A stretch of 64,000 nucleotides of DNA from Staphylococcus aureus (GCF_001027105.1 NZ_CP011526.1:62001-126000), one strand, 5' to 3'. Numbered from the stretch's first letter, positions 40,274-50,714 are shown. Notes: generated from the letters alone by a model not told the origin. Numbers and translations are program-made.

Positions 40274-41626
40274 ATGAATGTTGAATATTCTAAAATAAAG
40301 AAAGCAGTACCTATTTTATTATTCTTATTTGTATTCAGTTTGGTTATAGACAACTCATTTAAATTGATTTCTGTAGCCATTGCTGATGACTTAAACATAT
40401 CTGTAACGACAGTAAGTTGGCAAGCGACATTAGCCGGTTTAGTAATTGGTATTGGCGCTGTAGTATACGCTTCATTATCTGATGCCATTAGTATACGCAC
40501 ACTATTTATTTATGGCGTGATATTAATCATTATCGGATCAATTATTGGTTACATTTTCCAACATCAATTCCCATTACTTTTAGTTGGACGTATTATTCAA
40601 ACTGCCGGTTTAGCTGCTGCAGAGACATTATATGTGATATATGTTGCAAAGTATCTTTCTAAAGAGGACCAGAAGACTTACCTTGGCTTAAGTACGAGCA
40701 GTTATTCCTTGTCATTAGTTATCGGTACATTATCAGGTGGATTTATTTCTACGTATTTACACTGGACAAATATGTTTTTAATTGCATTAATCGTAGTATT
40801 TACGTTGCCATTCCTATTTAAATTATTACCAAAAGAAAATAATACGAATAAAGCTCATTTAGATTTTGTTGGCTTAATTCTAGTGGCAACTATTGCTACA
40901 ACAGTCATGCTGTTTATTACGAACTTTAATTGGTTATATATGATTGGTGCCTTAATTGCGATTATCGTTTTTGCGCTATATATTAAAAATGCGCAACGTC
41001 CATTAGTAAATAAATCATTTTTCCAAAATAAACGTTATGCTTCATTTTTATTTATAGTATTTGTAATGTATGCTATCCAATTGGGTTATATTTTTACGTT
41101 CCCATTCATAATGGAGCAAATTTATCATCTGCAACTAGACACAACATCACTGTTATTAGTACCGGGTTATATAGTAGCAGTCATTGTTGGTGCACTAAGT
41201 GGTAAAATCGGCGAATATCTGAATTCAAAACAAGCGATTATCACAGCAATTATTTTAATAGCACTGAGCTTGATTTTACCTGCATTTGCAGTAGGTAATC
41301 ACATTTCAATCTTCGTCATTTCTATGATATTCTTTGCAGGTAGCTTTGCTTTAATGTATGCACCTTTACTTAACGAAGCCATTAAAACAATAGATCTTAA
41401 TATGACAGGTGTGGCTATTGGTTTTTATAATTTAATTATTAATGTGGCGGTATCTGTAGGTATTGCGATTGCTGCGGCTCTAATCGATTTTAAAGCATTA
41501 AATTTCCCAGGCAATGATGCATTAAGTTCACATTTCGGTATTATTTTAATTATTTTAGGTTTAATGAGTATTGTCGGATTAGTTTTATTCGTCAGCTTAA
41601 ATCGTTGGACACAATCTGAAAAATAA
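40274..41626 (+). CDS. tet38: Tet38 MFS efflux transporter (14 TM)
   Basis: 450 residues with about fourteen helices, of the TetK/DHA2 group. It has DNSFKLISVAIADDL in helix 1, the helix 4 Arg in LLLVGRIIQTAGLAAAETL and the antiporter motif in LSLVIGTLSGGFIS. Tet38 is known to confer low-level tetracycline resistance and efflux of some fatty acids. It starts six bases after the deoD stop, so it is co-transcribed with nucleoside catabolism genes. The start ATG 40274 (MNVEYSK) is preferred over 40268. Confidence 0.92.
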   Translation: MNVEYSKIKKAVPILLFLFVFSLVIDNSFKLISVAIADDLNISVTTVSWQATLAGLVIGIGAVVYASLSDAISIRTLFIYGVILIIIGSIIGYIFQHQFPLLLVGRIIQTAGLAAAETLYVIYVAKYLSKEDQKTYLGLSTSSYSLSLVIGTLSGGFISTYLHWTNMFLIALIVVFTLPFLFKLLPKENNTNKAHLDFVGLILVATIATTVMLFITNFNWLYMIGALIAIIVFALYIKNAQRPLVNKSFFQNKRYASFLFIVFVMYAIQLGYIFTFPFIMEQIYHLQLDTTSLLLVPGYIVAVIVGALSGKIGEYLNSKQAIITAIILIALSLILPAFAVGNHISIFVISMIFFAGSFALMYAPLLNEAIKTIDLNMTGVAIGFYNLIINVAVSVGIAIAAALIDFKALNFPGNDALSSHFGIILIILGLMSIVGLVLFVSLNRWTQSEK

Positions 41627-41706
41627 ATAGATATAAATTCGCGAGATATATTCGTATTTATAGTAAAATTAAATAAAGAGATTATATAACACGAGGAGTA
41701 GTAAGT

Positions 41707-42369
41707 ATGAAATTTGAGAAATATATAGATCACACTTTATTGAAGCCTGAGTCAACACGTACGCAAATCGATCAAATCATCGATGAAGCGAAAGCATACA
41801 ATTTTAAATCTGTATGTGTGAATCCAACACATGTTAAATATGCAGCAGAGCGACTAGCTGATTCAGAGGTGCTCGTTTGTACGGTAATAGGATTCCCATT
41901 AGGTGCGTCGACAACTGCAACGAAAGCATTTGAAACAGAAGATGCAATTCAAAATGGTGCAGATGAAATTGACATGGTCATCAACATCGGCGCATTAAAA
42001 GATGGACGTTTTGATGATGTACAACAAGACATTGAAGCAGTGGTTAAAGCTGCGAAAGGTCACACAGTAAAAGTGATTATTGAGACGGTATTGTTGGACC
42101 ATGACGAAATTGTAAAAGCGAGTGAATTAACAAAAGCGGCTGGTGCGGACTTCGTTAAAACTTCAACAGGTTTTGCAGGTGGCGGTGCGACTGCAGAAGA
42201 CGTTAAATTAATGAAAGATACAGTAGGTGCTGATGTAGAAGTAAAAGCATCAGGTGGCGTACGTAATTTAGAAGATTTCAATAAAATGGTTGAAGCAGGT
42301 GCGACACGTATTGGTGCGAGCGCAGGTGTTCAAATTATGCAAGGTTTAGAAGCAGATTCAGATTACTAA
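41707..42369 (+). CDS. deoC: Deoxyribose-phosphate aldolase
   Basis: Cleaves 2-deoxyribose-5-phosphate to glyceraldehyde-3-phosphate and acetaldehyde; 220 residues, full length for the family. The Schiff-base lysine is Lys151 in FVKTSTGF, and the second catalytic lysine is in [10 protein letters not shown]. An ACGAGGAG ribosome site precedes ATG 41707. It follows tet38 by 80 bases and precedes deoB by 27, completing conversion of deoxyribose phosphate made by deoD and deoB. Confidence 0.95.
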   Translation: MKFEKYIDHTLLKPESTRTQIDQIIDEAKAYNFKSVCVNPTHVKYAAERLADSEVLVCTVIGFPLGASTTATKAFETEDAIQNGADEIDMVINIGALKDGRFDDVQQDIEAVVKAAKGHTVKVIIETVLLDHDEIVKASELTKAAGADFVKTSTGFAGGGATAEDVKLMKDTVGADVEVKASGGVRNLEDFNKMVEAGATRIGASAGVQIMQGLEADSDY

Positions 42370-42396
42370 TATATATAAATTTTGGGAGTGATAGCT

Positions 42397-43575
42397 ATGA
42401 CAAGACCATTTAATCGTGTACATTTAATCGTAATGGATTCAGTAGGTATTGGTGAAGCGCCAGACGCAGCTGATTTTAAAGATGAAGGTTCACATACTTT
42501 AAGACATACCTTAGAAGGTTTCGATCAAACTTTACCAAACCTTGAAAAGTTAGGTCTAGGGAACATCGATAAATTACCAGTAGTAAATGCAGTTGAACAA
42601 CCAGAAGCATACTATACTAAATTGAGTGAAGCTTCAGTTGGTAAAGATACAATGACTGGTCACTGGGAAATTATGGGATTAAATATTATGCAACCTTTTA
42701 AAGTATACCCTAATGGATTCCCTGAAGAGTTAATTCAACAAATTGAAGAAATGACAGGTCGTAAAGTTGTTGCTAACAAACCGGCATCGGGTACGCAAAT
42801 TATCGATGAGTGGGGCGAGCACCAAATGAAAACTGGTGACTTAATTGTTTATACAAGTGCAGACCCAGTATTGCAAATTGCTGCACATGAAGACATTATC
42901 CCATTAGAAGAGTTATATGATATTTGTGAAAAGGTTCGTGAGTTGACAAAAGACCCTAAATATTTAATTGGTCGTATTATCGCACGTCCATATGTTGGTG
43001 AACCAGGAAACTTTACACGTACATCTAATCGACATGACTATGCGTTAAAACCTTTTGGTAAAACTGTCTTAGATCATTTGAAAGACGGTGGTTATGATGT
43101 TATTGCCATCGGTAAAATTAATGACATTTATGATGGTGAAGGTGTAACAGAAGCGGTTCGTACGAAGAGTAACATGGACGGTATGGATCAATTGATGAAA
43201 ATTGTTAAGAAAGATTTCACAGGTATTAGCTTCTTAAACTTAGTAGACTTTGATGCATTATACGGTCATCGTCGTGATAAACCAGGTTATGCACAAGCAA
43301 TTAAAGATTTCGATGATCGCTTGCCAGAACTGTTTAGCAACTTAAAAGAAGACGATTTAGTAATTATTACAGCAGACCATGGTAATGACCCGACAGCGCC
43401 AGGTACGGACCATACGAGAGAATATATCCCAGTAATTATGTACAGTCCGAAATTTAAAGGTGGTCATGCACTAGAAAGTGATACTACATTCAGTTCTATC
43501 GGTGCAACTATAGCAGATAATTTCAACGTAACATTACCAGAGTTCGGTAAAAGTTATTTAAAGGAATTGAAATAG
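42397..43575 (+). CDS. deoB: Phosphopentomutase
   Basis: Isomerises (deoxy)ribose-1-phosphate to the 5-phosphate, linking deoD to deoC; 392 residues. Alkaline-phosphatase-superfamily metal ligands are visible in [12 protein letters not shown] at the N-terminus and in ITADHGNDP and GTDHTREY near the C-terminus; the active-site Thr is in [15 protein letters not shown] 42397 follows GGGAGTG; the longer frame from 42382 begins before it. Confidence 0.95.
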
Positions 43576-43593
43576 AATAAATTTAGATATTAT

Positions 43594-43645
43594 AAAAACA
43601 GCAGTGAAGTTAACTATAACAATAGTTTTCTTCACTGCTGTTTTT
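43594..43645. terminator. Bidirectional terminator between deoB and phnE
   Basis: AAAAACAGCAGTGAAG (43594-43609) and CTTCACTGCTGTTTTT (43630-43645) form a perfect 16-base stem with A/T tails suited to both converging operons. Confidence 0.92.
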
Positions 43646-43705
43646 ATTATAATAGAGAAACGTAAGACGGTAGGACTTCTTATTTAGGAGTATCCTGATT
43701 TAATG

Positions 43706-44521
43706 TTAAACAATACGTTTTCGGATTGAACCGGAAATTAAATCGACAATTGCGACCATTAGTACTAAACCGATTAATATAATACCTACACGGTCCCAAG
43801 AACGTGTTTGAATGGCAAATATGAGTGGTGTCCCGATACCACCAGCCCCAATTAGCCCCAGTATAGAAGCTGAACGTAAGTTTAGTTCAAAGCGATAAAG
43901 TATGAGTGATAGAAAGGCAGGCATAATTTGTGGTATGACTGCAAATACGAGTGTTTTAATCTTATTCGCACCACTGGCCTTTAATGATTCTACAGCACTG
44001 AAATCTAGACCTTCAATATCTTCAGCTAAAAGTTTCCCAAGCATACCTACGGAATGGATACCTAAAGCTAATACACCTGAAAATGAACCTGGGCCAACAG
44101 CTTTGATAAATATAAGTGCCATTACAATTTCTGGGAAGACACGTATAACACTTAAAATAAATTTGCTAACACCTGAAACTGGGCGTAGCTTTACCATATT
44201 ATTTGCACCTAGAAATGCTAATGGAATACAGATAATTGCGGCGATGAAAGTACCTACAACGGCTATCGCAAAGGTTTCAAGTAAACCACGTAATAAGTCT
44301 TCGCCATCTGGTATATAGATATAGCTGATATCAGGATGGAATAATCCGCTGAATATGGATTTTAAGATTTCTAATGATTTACTTTTAAGTTCTAAACTTG
44401 GTACACCTGCAAATGCCCAGATGATAATAGCTAAGACGACAATTGCAATAAGCCATCTTTTAATCAATTTTCGTTTGTGTGCTTTTGTGTGAACATTATA
44501 TTTTGCTATTTCCTGTGTCAT
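43706..44521 (-). CDS. phnE: Phosphonate-type ABC importer permease PhnE (second copy)
   Basis: 271 residues, about six helices, with the binding-protein-dependent permease motif near residue 179 (ESLKASGANKIKTLVFAVIP) that contacts the PhnC ATPase. It shares the pattern of the adjacent permease and overlaps its stop by four bases. Last gene of phnD-phnC-phnE-phnE. The system takes up a phosphonate or related phosphorus compound; no C-P lyase genes are in the window, so the substrate is open. Confidence 0.88.
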   Translation of the reverse strand: MTQEIAKYNVHTKAHKRKLIKRWLIAIVVLAIIIWAFAGVPSLELKSKSLEILKSIFSGLFHPDISYIYIPDGEDLLRGLLETFAIAVVGTFIAAIICIPLAFLGANNMVKLRPVSGVSKFILSVIRVFPEIVMALIFIKAVGPGSFSGVLALGIHSVGMLGKLLAEDIEGLDFSAVESLKASGANKIKTLVFAVIPQIMPAFLSLILYRFELNLRSASILGLIGAGGIGTPLIFAIQTRSWDRVGIILIGLVLMVAIVDLISGSIRKRIV

Positions 44522-45318
44522 GCGAGATGTGCCCTCACTTTCGTACTGATGTAATCAATGACGACGACGATAACTAAAGTAAATAAAATAATCGTTGCTG
44601 TTTTTGGATATTGAAATAAACCAAGTGTTTGATCATAAAACAATCCAATACCGCCAGCGCCGACTAATCCAAGCACAGCTGAAGCACGTATATTTACTTC
44701 AAATGCATATAATACGTATGACATAAATGACGATATGGCTTGTGGTACAACACCGAAAACAATCCATTTTATTTTATTAGCGCCAACAGCCGTCATTGCT
44801 TCCATTGGACCTGGATCTATCGTTTCCAATGATTCATATAATAATTTTCCAATAATACAGATAGTTAAAATAAACAGTGCTAATATCCCTGGAATTTGAC
44901 CGATTCCAAATACAGCCACAAAGATTGCTGCTAATAACAAATCTGGAATAGTACGAACTATATTTAAAATAAAGCGCGAGGGTATTGAAATCCACTTTTG
45001 ATGAACGATATTGCTAGCACATAATAACGCAATTGGTATTGAAACGATGCTACCTAATACTGTACTTACGATAGCCATTCGAATGGTATCTAACATTGGC
45101 GTTGTAATTTGTTGTAAATACTCGAAATCAGGTGGAATCATTTGTTTGAATAGATCACCTATTTGAGGTATTCCTATCATTAAATCTCCAAAATTAAATC
45201 CCGTATAAATGAAGCTCCAAATGATAAGCACAATGATTAACATGAAGGTAAAACTCGTTTTTAAAGAAACCTTTTTCTTTAAAAGGGAGTCATACTTTGT
45301 AGGTATTTCTAAAGGCAT
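44518..45318 (-). CDS. phnE: Phosphonate-type ABC importer permease PhnE (first copy)
   Basis: 266 residues, about six helices, with the coupling motif EAMTAVGANKIKWIVFGVVP followed by EVNIRASAVLGLVGAGGIG, conserved in PhnE proteins. It lies one base after the phnC stop and overlaps the second permease by four bases, so the two permeases probably form a heterodimer. Confidence 0.88.
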   Translation of the reverse strand: MPLEIPTKYDSLLKKKVSLKTSFTFMLIIVLIIWSFIYTGFNFGDLMIGIPQIGDLFKQMIPPDFEYLQQITTPMLDTIRMAIVSTVLGSIVSIPIALLCASNIVHQKWISIPSRFILNIVRTIPDLLLAAIFVAVFGIGQIPGILALFILTICIIGKLLYESLETIDPGPMEAMTAVGANKIKWIVFGVVPQAISSFMSYVLYAFEVNIRASAVLGLVGAGGIGLFYDQTLGLFQYPKTATIILFTLVIVVVIDYISTKVRAHLA

Positions 45319-45319
45319 G

Positions 45320-46093
45320 TTAGTTCACTCCTAGCTTTTCATCTTCTTTAATTGTACGTCCATATATTTCACTAAATACGTCATCTGTTGCTTCAGATGC
45401 AGGACCATCATAGACAACTTCACCATCACGTAAACCAATGATGCGTGTGCCATATTCTTTTGCCAAGTCAACAAAATGTAAATTAATTAAAATTGTGATG
45501 CCTAATTCTTGGTTGATTTTTCTTAAATCATCCATAACCTGTTTCGTAGTTAATGGGTCTAATGAAGCAACTGGTTCATCTGCAAGAATAATTTCAGATT
45601 CTTGGCATAGCGCACGTGCAATAGATATACGTTGTTGTTGGCCACCTGATAATTCATCAGAGCGTTGATTATATTTATCTAAGATATTGACGCGTTCTAG
45701 TGCATCCATTGCCTTAATTTTGTCTTCTTTTGGGAATAAACCTAATACCATTTTCCAAGTAGGGTGATAACCTACACGTCCACTTAGTACATTTCGTAAT
45801 ACACTTGACCGTTTAACTAAATTAAAATGTTGGAAAATCATACCTATATTTCGGCGCATTTCTAATAATGCTTTACCATGGGCTTTAGTGATTGATTTAC
45901 CTTGGATGAAAATTTCACCTGACGTGATATCATGCAAACGATTTACAGATCTTAATAACGTGGATTTCCCAGCACCAGATAGTCCGACAATAACTGCAAA
46001 TTCACCTTTTTCAATATTTAAGTTAATATTTTTCAAGCCTACATGACCGTTAGGATAGACTTTACTGACGTTTTTAAATTCGATTTGACTCAT
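45320..46093 (-). CDS. phnC: Phosphonate-type ABC importer ATPase PhnC
   Basis: 257 residues. Walker [13 protein letters not shown] near residue 36, Q-loop in [11 protein letters not shown], signature [15 protein letters not shown], Walker [15 protein letters not shown] and the switch His in INLHFVD. ATG 46093 is chosen because the GTG at 46102 directly abuts the AAAGG ribosome site. Energises import through the two PhnE permeases. Confidence 0.93.
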   Translation of the reverse strand: MSQIEFKNVSKVYPNGHVGLKNINLNIEKGEFAVIVGLSGAGKSTLLRSVNRLHDITSGEIFIQGKSITKAHGKALLEMRRNIGMIFQHFNLVKRSSVLRNVLSGRVGYHPTWKMVLGLFPKEDKIKAMDALERVNILDKYNQRSDELSGGQQQRISIARALCQESEIILADEPVASLDPLTTKQVMDDLRKINQELGITILINLHFVDLAKEYGTRIIGLRDGEVVYDGPASEATDDVFSEIYGRTIKEDEKLGVN

Positions 46094-46128
46094 GTTTGAC
46101 ACCTTTCTTTAATAAAGAAAAGCCAAGG

Positions 46129-46214
46129 TAAACTGAAATATCATAGACATTGGGTTTCTGTGTACAAATGGTTTCAAATGTACAGCGACACCTTTCTATA
46201 TCTGTTTCAGTTTA
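46129..46214 (-). other. Nested inverted repeats in the phnD-phnC gap
   Basis: Outer arms TAAACTGAAA (46129-46138) and TTTCAGTTTA (46205-46214) are perfect complements. Between them TGTACA (46161-46166) and TGTACA (46179-46184) form an inner stem. The gap is unusually long (213 bases) for genes of one ABC system, so it may be an attenuator or mRNA-processing structure that lets phnD be made in excess. Confidence 0.5.
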
Positions 46215-46306
46215 GCGCCTAGCTTTTCAATATTAATCTAGAATATATCTATTGAACGAAAGCTTTTAATACCAAATTCGCTAATGATTCATTTGTTAAA
46301 TAATGA

Positions 46307-47263
46307 TTATTTCATATCTTTAACTAATTTTTCGTACTCTCTTACAATGTCGAAATTTGAATCTTTCGTTTCTGTGTATCCTTCATGTGAATAAACTTCG
46401 CTAATAATTTTGTGACCTTCTTTTGATTTAGCAATGTCTATAAAAGCTTTTTTCAATTTTTCTTGAAAATCTTTATCCATATCTGGTCTTACAGAAATTG
46501 TGTCATTCGGAATAGCTTGTGTTAATTTTAAAATTCGTGTGTCTTTAAATACATTTGGTTGGTCTTTTTTCACAGTATTACGTGCATCGTTAAATACAGC
46601 CGCAGCATCTACATCTCCATTTAATAATGAGATAACTGCTTGGTCATGACCTTTAACATTCACAATTTTCATATCTTTAGTTGCATTAATACCTGCTTCG
46701 TTTTTTAACATCGCAAGTGGGAATGTATATCCAGCAGTTGATGTTACATCTTGTAAGGCAATTTTCTTACCTTTTAAATCTTTCAAGCTTTTAATTTTTG
46801 AGTCTTTTTTAACAAGAATTTCTGATTTATAACTATCTACAAGTTCTTTACTTGCTGAACCATCTTCTTTTACACCGAAACGTTGTGCTTGTAATAATAA
46901 ATCAGCTGCTTTTTGATCATGTGCTAATGTGTATGCCGTTGGTGGTAAGAAACCAACATCAACTTTTTTAGACTTCATAGCTTCAACAATTGTATTGTAG
47001 TTAGTTGATACAGACACTTTAACTGGAATCCCTAATTCTTTAGATAGTAATTTTTCTAATGGTTTTGCTTTAGCTTCTAATGTTCCAGCATTTTGCGAAG
47101 GTACAAATTGAACGGTTAATTCTTTAGGTTTGTATCCTCCTGATTTAGAATCCGAATCATTACTAGCGTTCTTTTGATTATCTAAAGAACTTGAGTTTCC
47201 ACATGCTGCTGCAAAAACAATGACTGCTAACATTAATACAAATAAACACTTAAAATTTTTCAT
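46307..47263 (-). CDS. phnD: Phosphonate-type ABC importer substrate-binding lipoprotein PhnD
   Basis: 318 residues. Lipoprotein signal peptide ending AAA-Cys21, then a Ser/Asn/Asp-rich linker and a periplasmic-binding-protein type II domain (LTVQFVPSQNAGTLEAKAKP, KVDVGFLPPTAYTLAH, LKGKKIALQDVTSTAGYTFP), matching PhnD/PtxB-type proteins. First gene of the phn operon; it is separated from phnC by a structured gap. Confidence 0.92.
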   Translation of the reverse strand: MKNFKCLFVLMLAVIVFAAACGNSSSLDNQKNASNDSDSKSGGYKPKELTVQFVPSQNAGTLEAKAKPLEKLLSKELGIPVKVSVSTNYNTIVEAMKSKKVDVGFLPPTAYTLAHDQKAADLLLQAQRFGVKEDGSASKELVDSYKSEILVKKDSKIKSLKDLKGKKIALQDVTSTAGYTFPLAMLKNEAGINATKDMKIVNVKGHDQAVISLLNGDVDAAAVFNDARNTVKKDQPNVFKDTRILKLTQAIPNDTISVRPDMDKDFQEKLKKAFIDIAKSKEGHKIISEVYSHEGYTETKDSNFDIVREYEKLVKDMK

Positions 47264-47491
47264 TTGATAACTGTCCCCTTCACATTCTTAATCGTGTAAT
47301 ATGTATGCAATGAAATTACACTTATAGCGTACCACATTTAAATGTTAAAAAGTATTTTATAAAAATGAATTTTAATAACTTTCTTTAAGAGTTTGATAAG
47401 ATTTTGTAAATTTTTCGTTAAATTGCTCATATGCAACGAATTTTTATCCTATAATTCAAGAACAAATTTATTTTAAAAGGAGCCTCACAAA

Positions 47492-49036
47492 ATGAAAAAA
47501 ATATATAAGTCATTAACTGTCTCTGCAATTGTTGCAACGGTATCATTAAGTGCTTTACCGCAATCTTTAGCTATAACGCATGAATCGCAACCTACAAAGC
47601 AACAGCGAACGGTATTATTCGATCGTTCTCATGGTCAAACAGCTGGTGCTGCAGATTGGGTTAGTGATGGTGCATTTTCAGATTATGCGGATTCAATACA
47701 AAAACAAGGTTATGACGTTAAAGCTATTGATGGTCATTCGAACATAACAGAAGCAAGTTTGAAAAGTTCCAAAATATTTGTAATTCCTGAGGCTAACATT
47801 CCTTTCAAAGAATCAGAACAGGCAGCAATTGTTAAATATGTGAAACAAGGTGGCAATGTTGTCTTTATTTCAGATCATTACAATGCTGACCGAAATTTAA
47901 ATCGTATTGATTCATCGGAGGCAATGAATGGTTATCGACGTGGAGCATATGAAGATATGTCGAAAGGTATGAATGCAGAAGAAAAAAGTTCTACTGCAAT
48001 GCAAGGTGTGAAAAGTTCAGATTGGTTATCTACAAACTTTGGCGTACGTTTTCGATATAATGCACTAGGTGATTTAAATACGAGCAATATTGTTTCTTCA
48101 AAAGAAAGTTTCGGTATTACTGAAGGTGTGAAATCTGTCTCTATGCATGCCGGATCGACATTAGCAATTACTAATCCAGAGAAAGCAAAAGGTATTGTGT
48201 ATACACCAGAACAATTGCCAGCGAAAAGTAAATGGTCACATGCTGTAGATCAAGGTATTTATAATGGGGGCGGTAAAGCAGAAGGCCCCTATGTAGCAAT
48301 TTCTAAAGTTGGAAAAGGTAAAGCAGCATTTATCGGTGATTCATCACTTGTGGAAGATAGTTCGCCCAAATATGTAAGAGAAGATAATGGAGAAAAGAAG
48401 AAAACATATGATGGTTTTAAAGAACAAGACAACGGTAAGCTATTAAATAATATAACGGCTTGGATGTCTAAAGATAATGATGGGAAATCACTTAAGGCGA
48501 GTAGCCTAACATTAGATACAAAGACTAAGTTGCTTGATTTTGAACGACCAGAGCGTTCAACTGAGCCTGAAAAAGAGCCATGGTCACAACCGCCGAGTGG
48601 TTATAAATGGTATGATCCAACAACATTTAAAGCAGGTAGTTATGGCAGCGAAAAAGGCGCAGATCCTCAGCCAAACACACCAGATGATCATACACCACCA
48701 AATCAGAACGAAAAAGTAACATTTGATATCCCGCAAAATGTTTCTGTAAATGAGCCATTTGAAATGACAATACATTTAAAAGGATTTGAAGCAAATCAAA
48801 CACTTGAAAATCTTAGAGTTGGTATTTACAAAGAAGGCGGACGTCAAATCGGACAATTTTCAAGTAAAGATAACGATTATAACCCACCAGGTTACAGTAC
48901 TTTGCCAACAGTTAAAGCAGATGAAAACGGAAATGTCACAATTAAGGTCAATGCTAAAGTACTTGAAAGTATGGAAGGTTCAAAGATTCGTTTAAAACTC
49001 GGTGACAAAACCTTGATTACAACAGACTTCAAATAA
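47492..49036 (+). CDS. Secreted protein with GATase-like N-terminal domain and C-terminal beta domain
   Basis: 514 residues. Signal peptide about 1-28 (KKIYKSLTVSAIVATVSLSA). The first half resembles the class-I glutamine-amidotransferase-like/DUF4350 fold found in putative polysaccharide-active proteins (RTVLFDRSHGQTAGAADW, FVIPEANIPF, VKYVKQGGNVVFISDHY). A proline-rich linker near 365-410 (SQPPSGYKWYDPTTF, DPQPNTPDDHTPPNQNE) leads to an Ig-like beta domain. There is no LPXTG motif or lipobox, so it is probably released. No function is assigned; it is sometimes annotated as a DNA-binding protein, which I cannot support from motifs. Confidence 0.75.
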   Translation: MKKIYKSLTVSAIVATVSLSALPQSLAITHESQPTKQQRTVLFDRSHGQTAGAADWVSDGAFSDYADSIQKQGYDVKAIDGHSNITEASLKSSKIFVIPEANIPFKESEQAAIVKYVKQGGNVVFISDHYNADRNLNRIDSSEAMNGYRRGAYEDMSKGMNAEEKSSTAMQGVKSSDWLSTNFGVRFRYNALGDLNTSNIVSSKESFGITEGVKSVSMHAGSTLAITNPEKAKGIVYTPEQLPAKSKWSHAVDQGIYNGGGKAEGPYVAISKVGKGKAAFIGDSSLVEDSSPKYVREDNGEKKKTYDGFKEQDNGKLLNNITAWMSKDNDGKSLKASSLTLDTKTKLLDFERPERSTEPEKEPWSQPPSGYKWYDPTTFKAGSYGSEKGADPQPNTPDDHTPPNQNEKVTFDIPQNVSVNEPFEMTIHLKGFEANQTLENLRVGIYKEGGRQIGQFSSKDNDYNPPGYSTLPTVKADENGNVTIKVNAKVLESMEGSKIRLKLGDKTLITTDFK

Positions 49037-49086
49037 ATATATAATAGAAATAAGAAAGATGTTTGTGATTGAAGGAGTGAGTGAGG

Positions 49087-50622
49087 ATGTCAAACATAGC
49101 ATTTTATGTCGTGAGTGACGTACATGGTTATATTTTCCCAACAGATTTTACGAGTAGAAATCAATATCAACCTATGGGATTGTTACTAGCGAATCATGTT
49201 ATAGAACAAGACAGAAGGCAGTATGACCAAAGTTTTAAAATAGATAATGGTGATTTTTTGCAAGGGTCACCATTTTGTAATTACTTAATCGCGCATAGCG
49301 GCAGTAGCCAGCCTTTAGTTGATTTTTATAATCGAATGGCATTCGACTTTGGTACGCTTGGTAATCATGAATTTAATTATGGATTACCATACTTAAAAGA
49401 CACTTTACGCAGACTCAATTATCCAGTTTTGTGCGCTAATATATATGAAAATGATAGTACATTGACTGATAACGGTGTGAAGTATTTTCAGGTTGGAGAT
49501 CAAACTGTTGGTGTGATAGGTTTAACGACACAATTTATTCCCCATTGGGAACAACCAGAGCATATTCAGTCACTTACGTTTCATAGTGCTTTTGAAATAC
49601 TTCAACAATACTTACCTGAAATGAAGCGACATGCAGATATCATTGTGGTTTGTTACCATGGTGGATTTGAAAAGGATTTAGAAAGTGGTACGCCGACCGA
49701 AGTATTAACGGGTGAAAATGAAGGATATGCCATGTTAGAAGCGTTTTCTAAAGATATAGATATCTTTATTACGGGTCACCAACATCGACAAATTGCTGAA
49801 AGGTTTAAGCAAACGGCTGTGATTCAACCTGGTACGAGAGGTACAACTGTAGGCAGAGTAGTCTTGAGTACTGATGAATATGAAAATCTATCCGTTGAAT
49901 CATGTGAATTACTTCCTGTTATAGATGATTCCACATTTACTATTGATGAAGATGACCAACATTTACGAAAGCAGTTAGAGGACTGGTTAGATTACGAAAT
50001 TACTACATTGCCATATGATATGACGATTAATCATGCATTTGAGGCACGTGTGGCACCGCATCCTTTTACAAATTTTATGAATTACGCTTTATTAGAAAAA
50101 AGTGACGCAGATGTTGCCTGTACAGCTTTGTTTGATTCTGCTAGTGGTTTCAAGCAAGTCGTGACGATGCGAGATGTTATTAACAATTACCCATTTCCAA
50201 ATACATTTAAAGTTTTAGCTGTAAGTGGTGCCAAACTTAAAGAAGCCATTGAACGATCAGCAGAATATTTTGACGTGAAAAATGATGAAGTTAGTGTGAG
50301 CGCAGACTTCCTTGAACCCAAACCACAACACTTTAATTATGATATATATGGTGGCGTAAGTTATACCATTCATGTTGGAAGACCAAAGGGACAACGTGTG
50401 AGCAATATGATGATTCAAGGTCACGCAGTTGATTTAAAGCAGACATATACAATTTGTGTAAATAATTATCGTGCAGTAGGCGGTGGTCAGTATGATATGT
50501 ATATCGACGCGCCAGTTGTAAAAGATATTCAAGTTGAAGGCGCACAATTACTTATTGATTTTTTATCAAATAATAATTTGATGCGCATCCCGCAAGTTGT
50601 TGATTTTAAAGTTGAAAAGTGA
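49087..50622 (+). CDS. 5'-nucleotidase / cyclic phosphodiesterase family metallophosphatase, no signal peptide
   Basis: 511 residues of the UshA family. The N-terminal metallophosphatase domain carries the metal motifs SDVHGYIFP, KIDNGDFLQG, LGNHEFNYG, VVCYHGG and ITGHQHRQI. The C-terminal 5'-nucleotidase domain (from about 325) includes NYPFPNTFKVLAVSG and NNYRAVGGGQYDMY. ATG 49087 follows AAGGAG. Unlike most UshA-type enzymes it has no secretion signal, so it should act on cytoplasmic nucleotides. It may be co-transcribed with the preceding gene, 50 bases away. Confidence 0.88.
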   Translation: MSNIAFYVVSDVHGYIFPTDFTSRNQYQPMGLLLANHVIEQDRRQYDQSFKIDNGDFLQGSPFCNYLIAHSGSSQPLVDFYNRMAFDFGTLGNHEFNYGLPYLKDTLRRLNYPVLCANIYENDSTLTDNGVKYFQVGDQTVGVIGLTTQFIPHWEQPEHIQSLTFHSAFEILQQYLPEMKRHADIIVVCYHGGFEKDLESGTPTEVLTGENEGYAMLEAFSKDIDIFITGHQHRQIAERFKQTAVIQPGTRGTTVGRVVLSTDEYENLSVESCELLPVIDDSTFTIDEDDQHLRKQLEDWLDYEITTLPYDMTINHAFEARVAPHPFTNFMNYALLEKSDADVACTALFDSASGFKQVVTMRDVINNYPFPNTFKVLAVSGAKLKEAIERSAEYFDVKNDEVSVSADFLEPKPQHFNYDIYGGVSYTIHVGRPKGQRVSNMMIQGHAVDLKQTYTICVNNYRAVGGGQYDMYIDAPVVKDIQVEGAQLLIDFLSNNNLMRIPQVVDFKVEK

Positions 50623-50633
50623 CGGATATATGT

Positions 50634-50671
50634 AAAACTTACTTGATTTTAATCGGGTAAGTTTTTGTTTT
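50634..50671 (+). terminator. Rho-independent terminator after the nucleotidase gene
   Basis: AAAACTTAC (50634-50642) pairs with GTAAGTTTT (50657-50665), followed by TGTTTTTG. Confidence 0.85.
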
Positions 50672-50714
50672 TGTTTAAAGCGAGAAAGTATTATCTTTAG
50701 ACGACGTGATTGAA

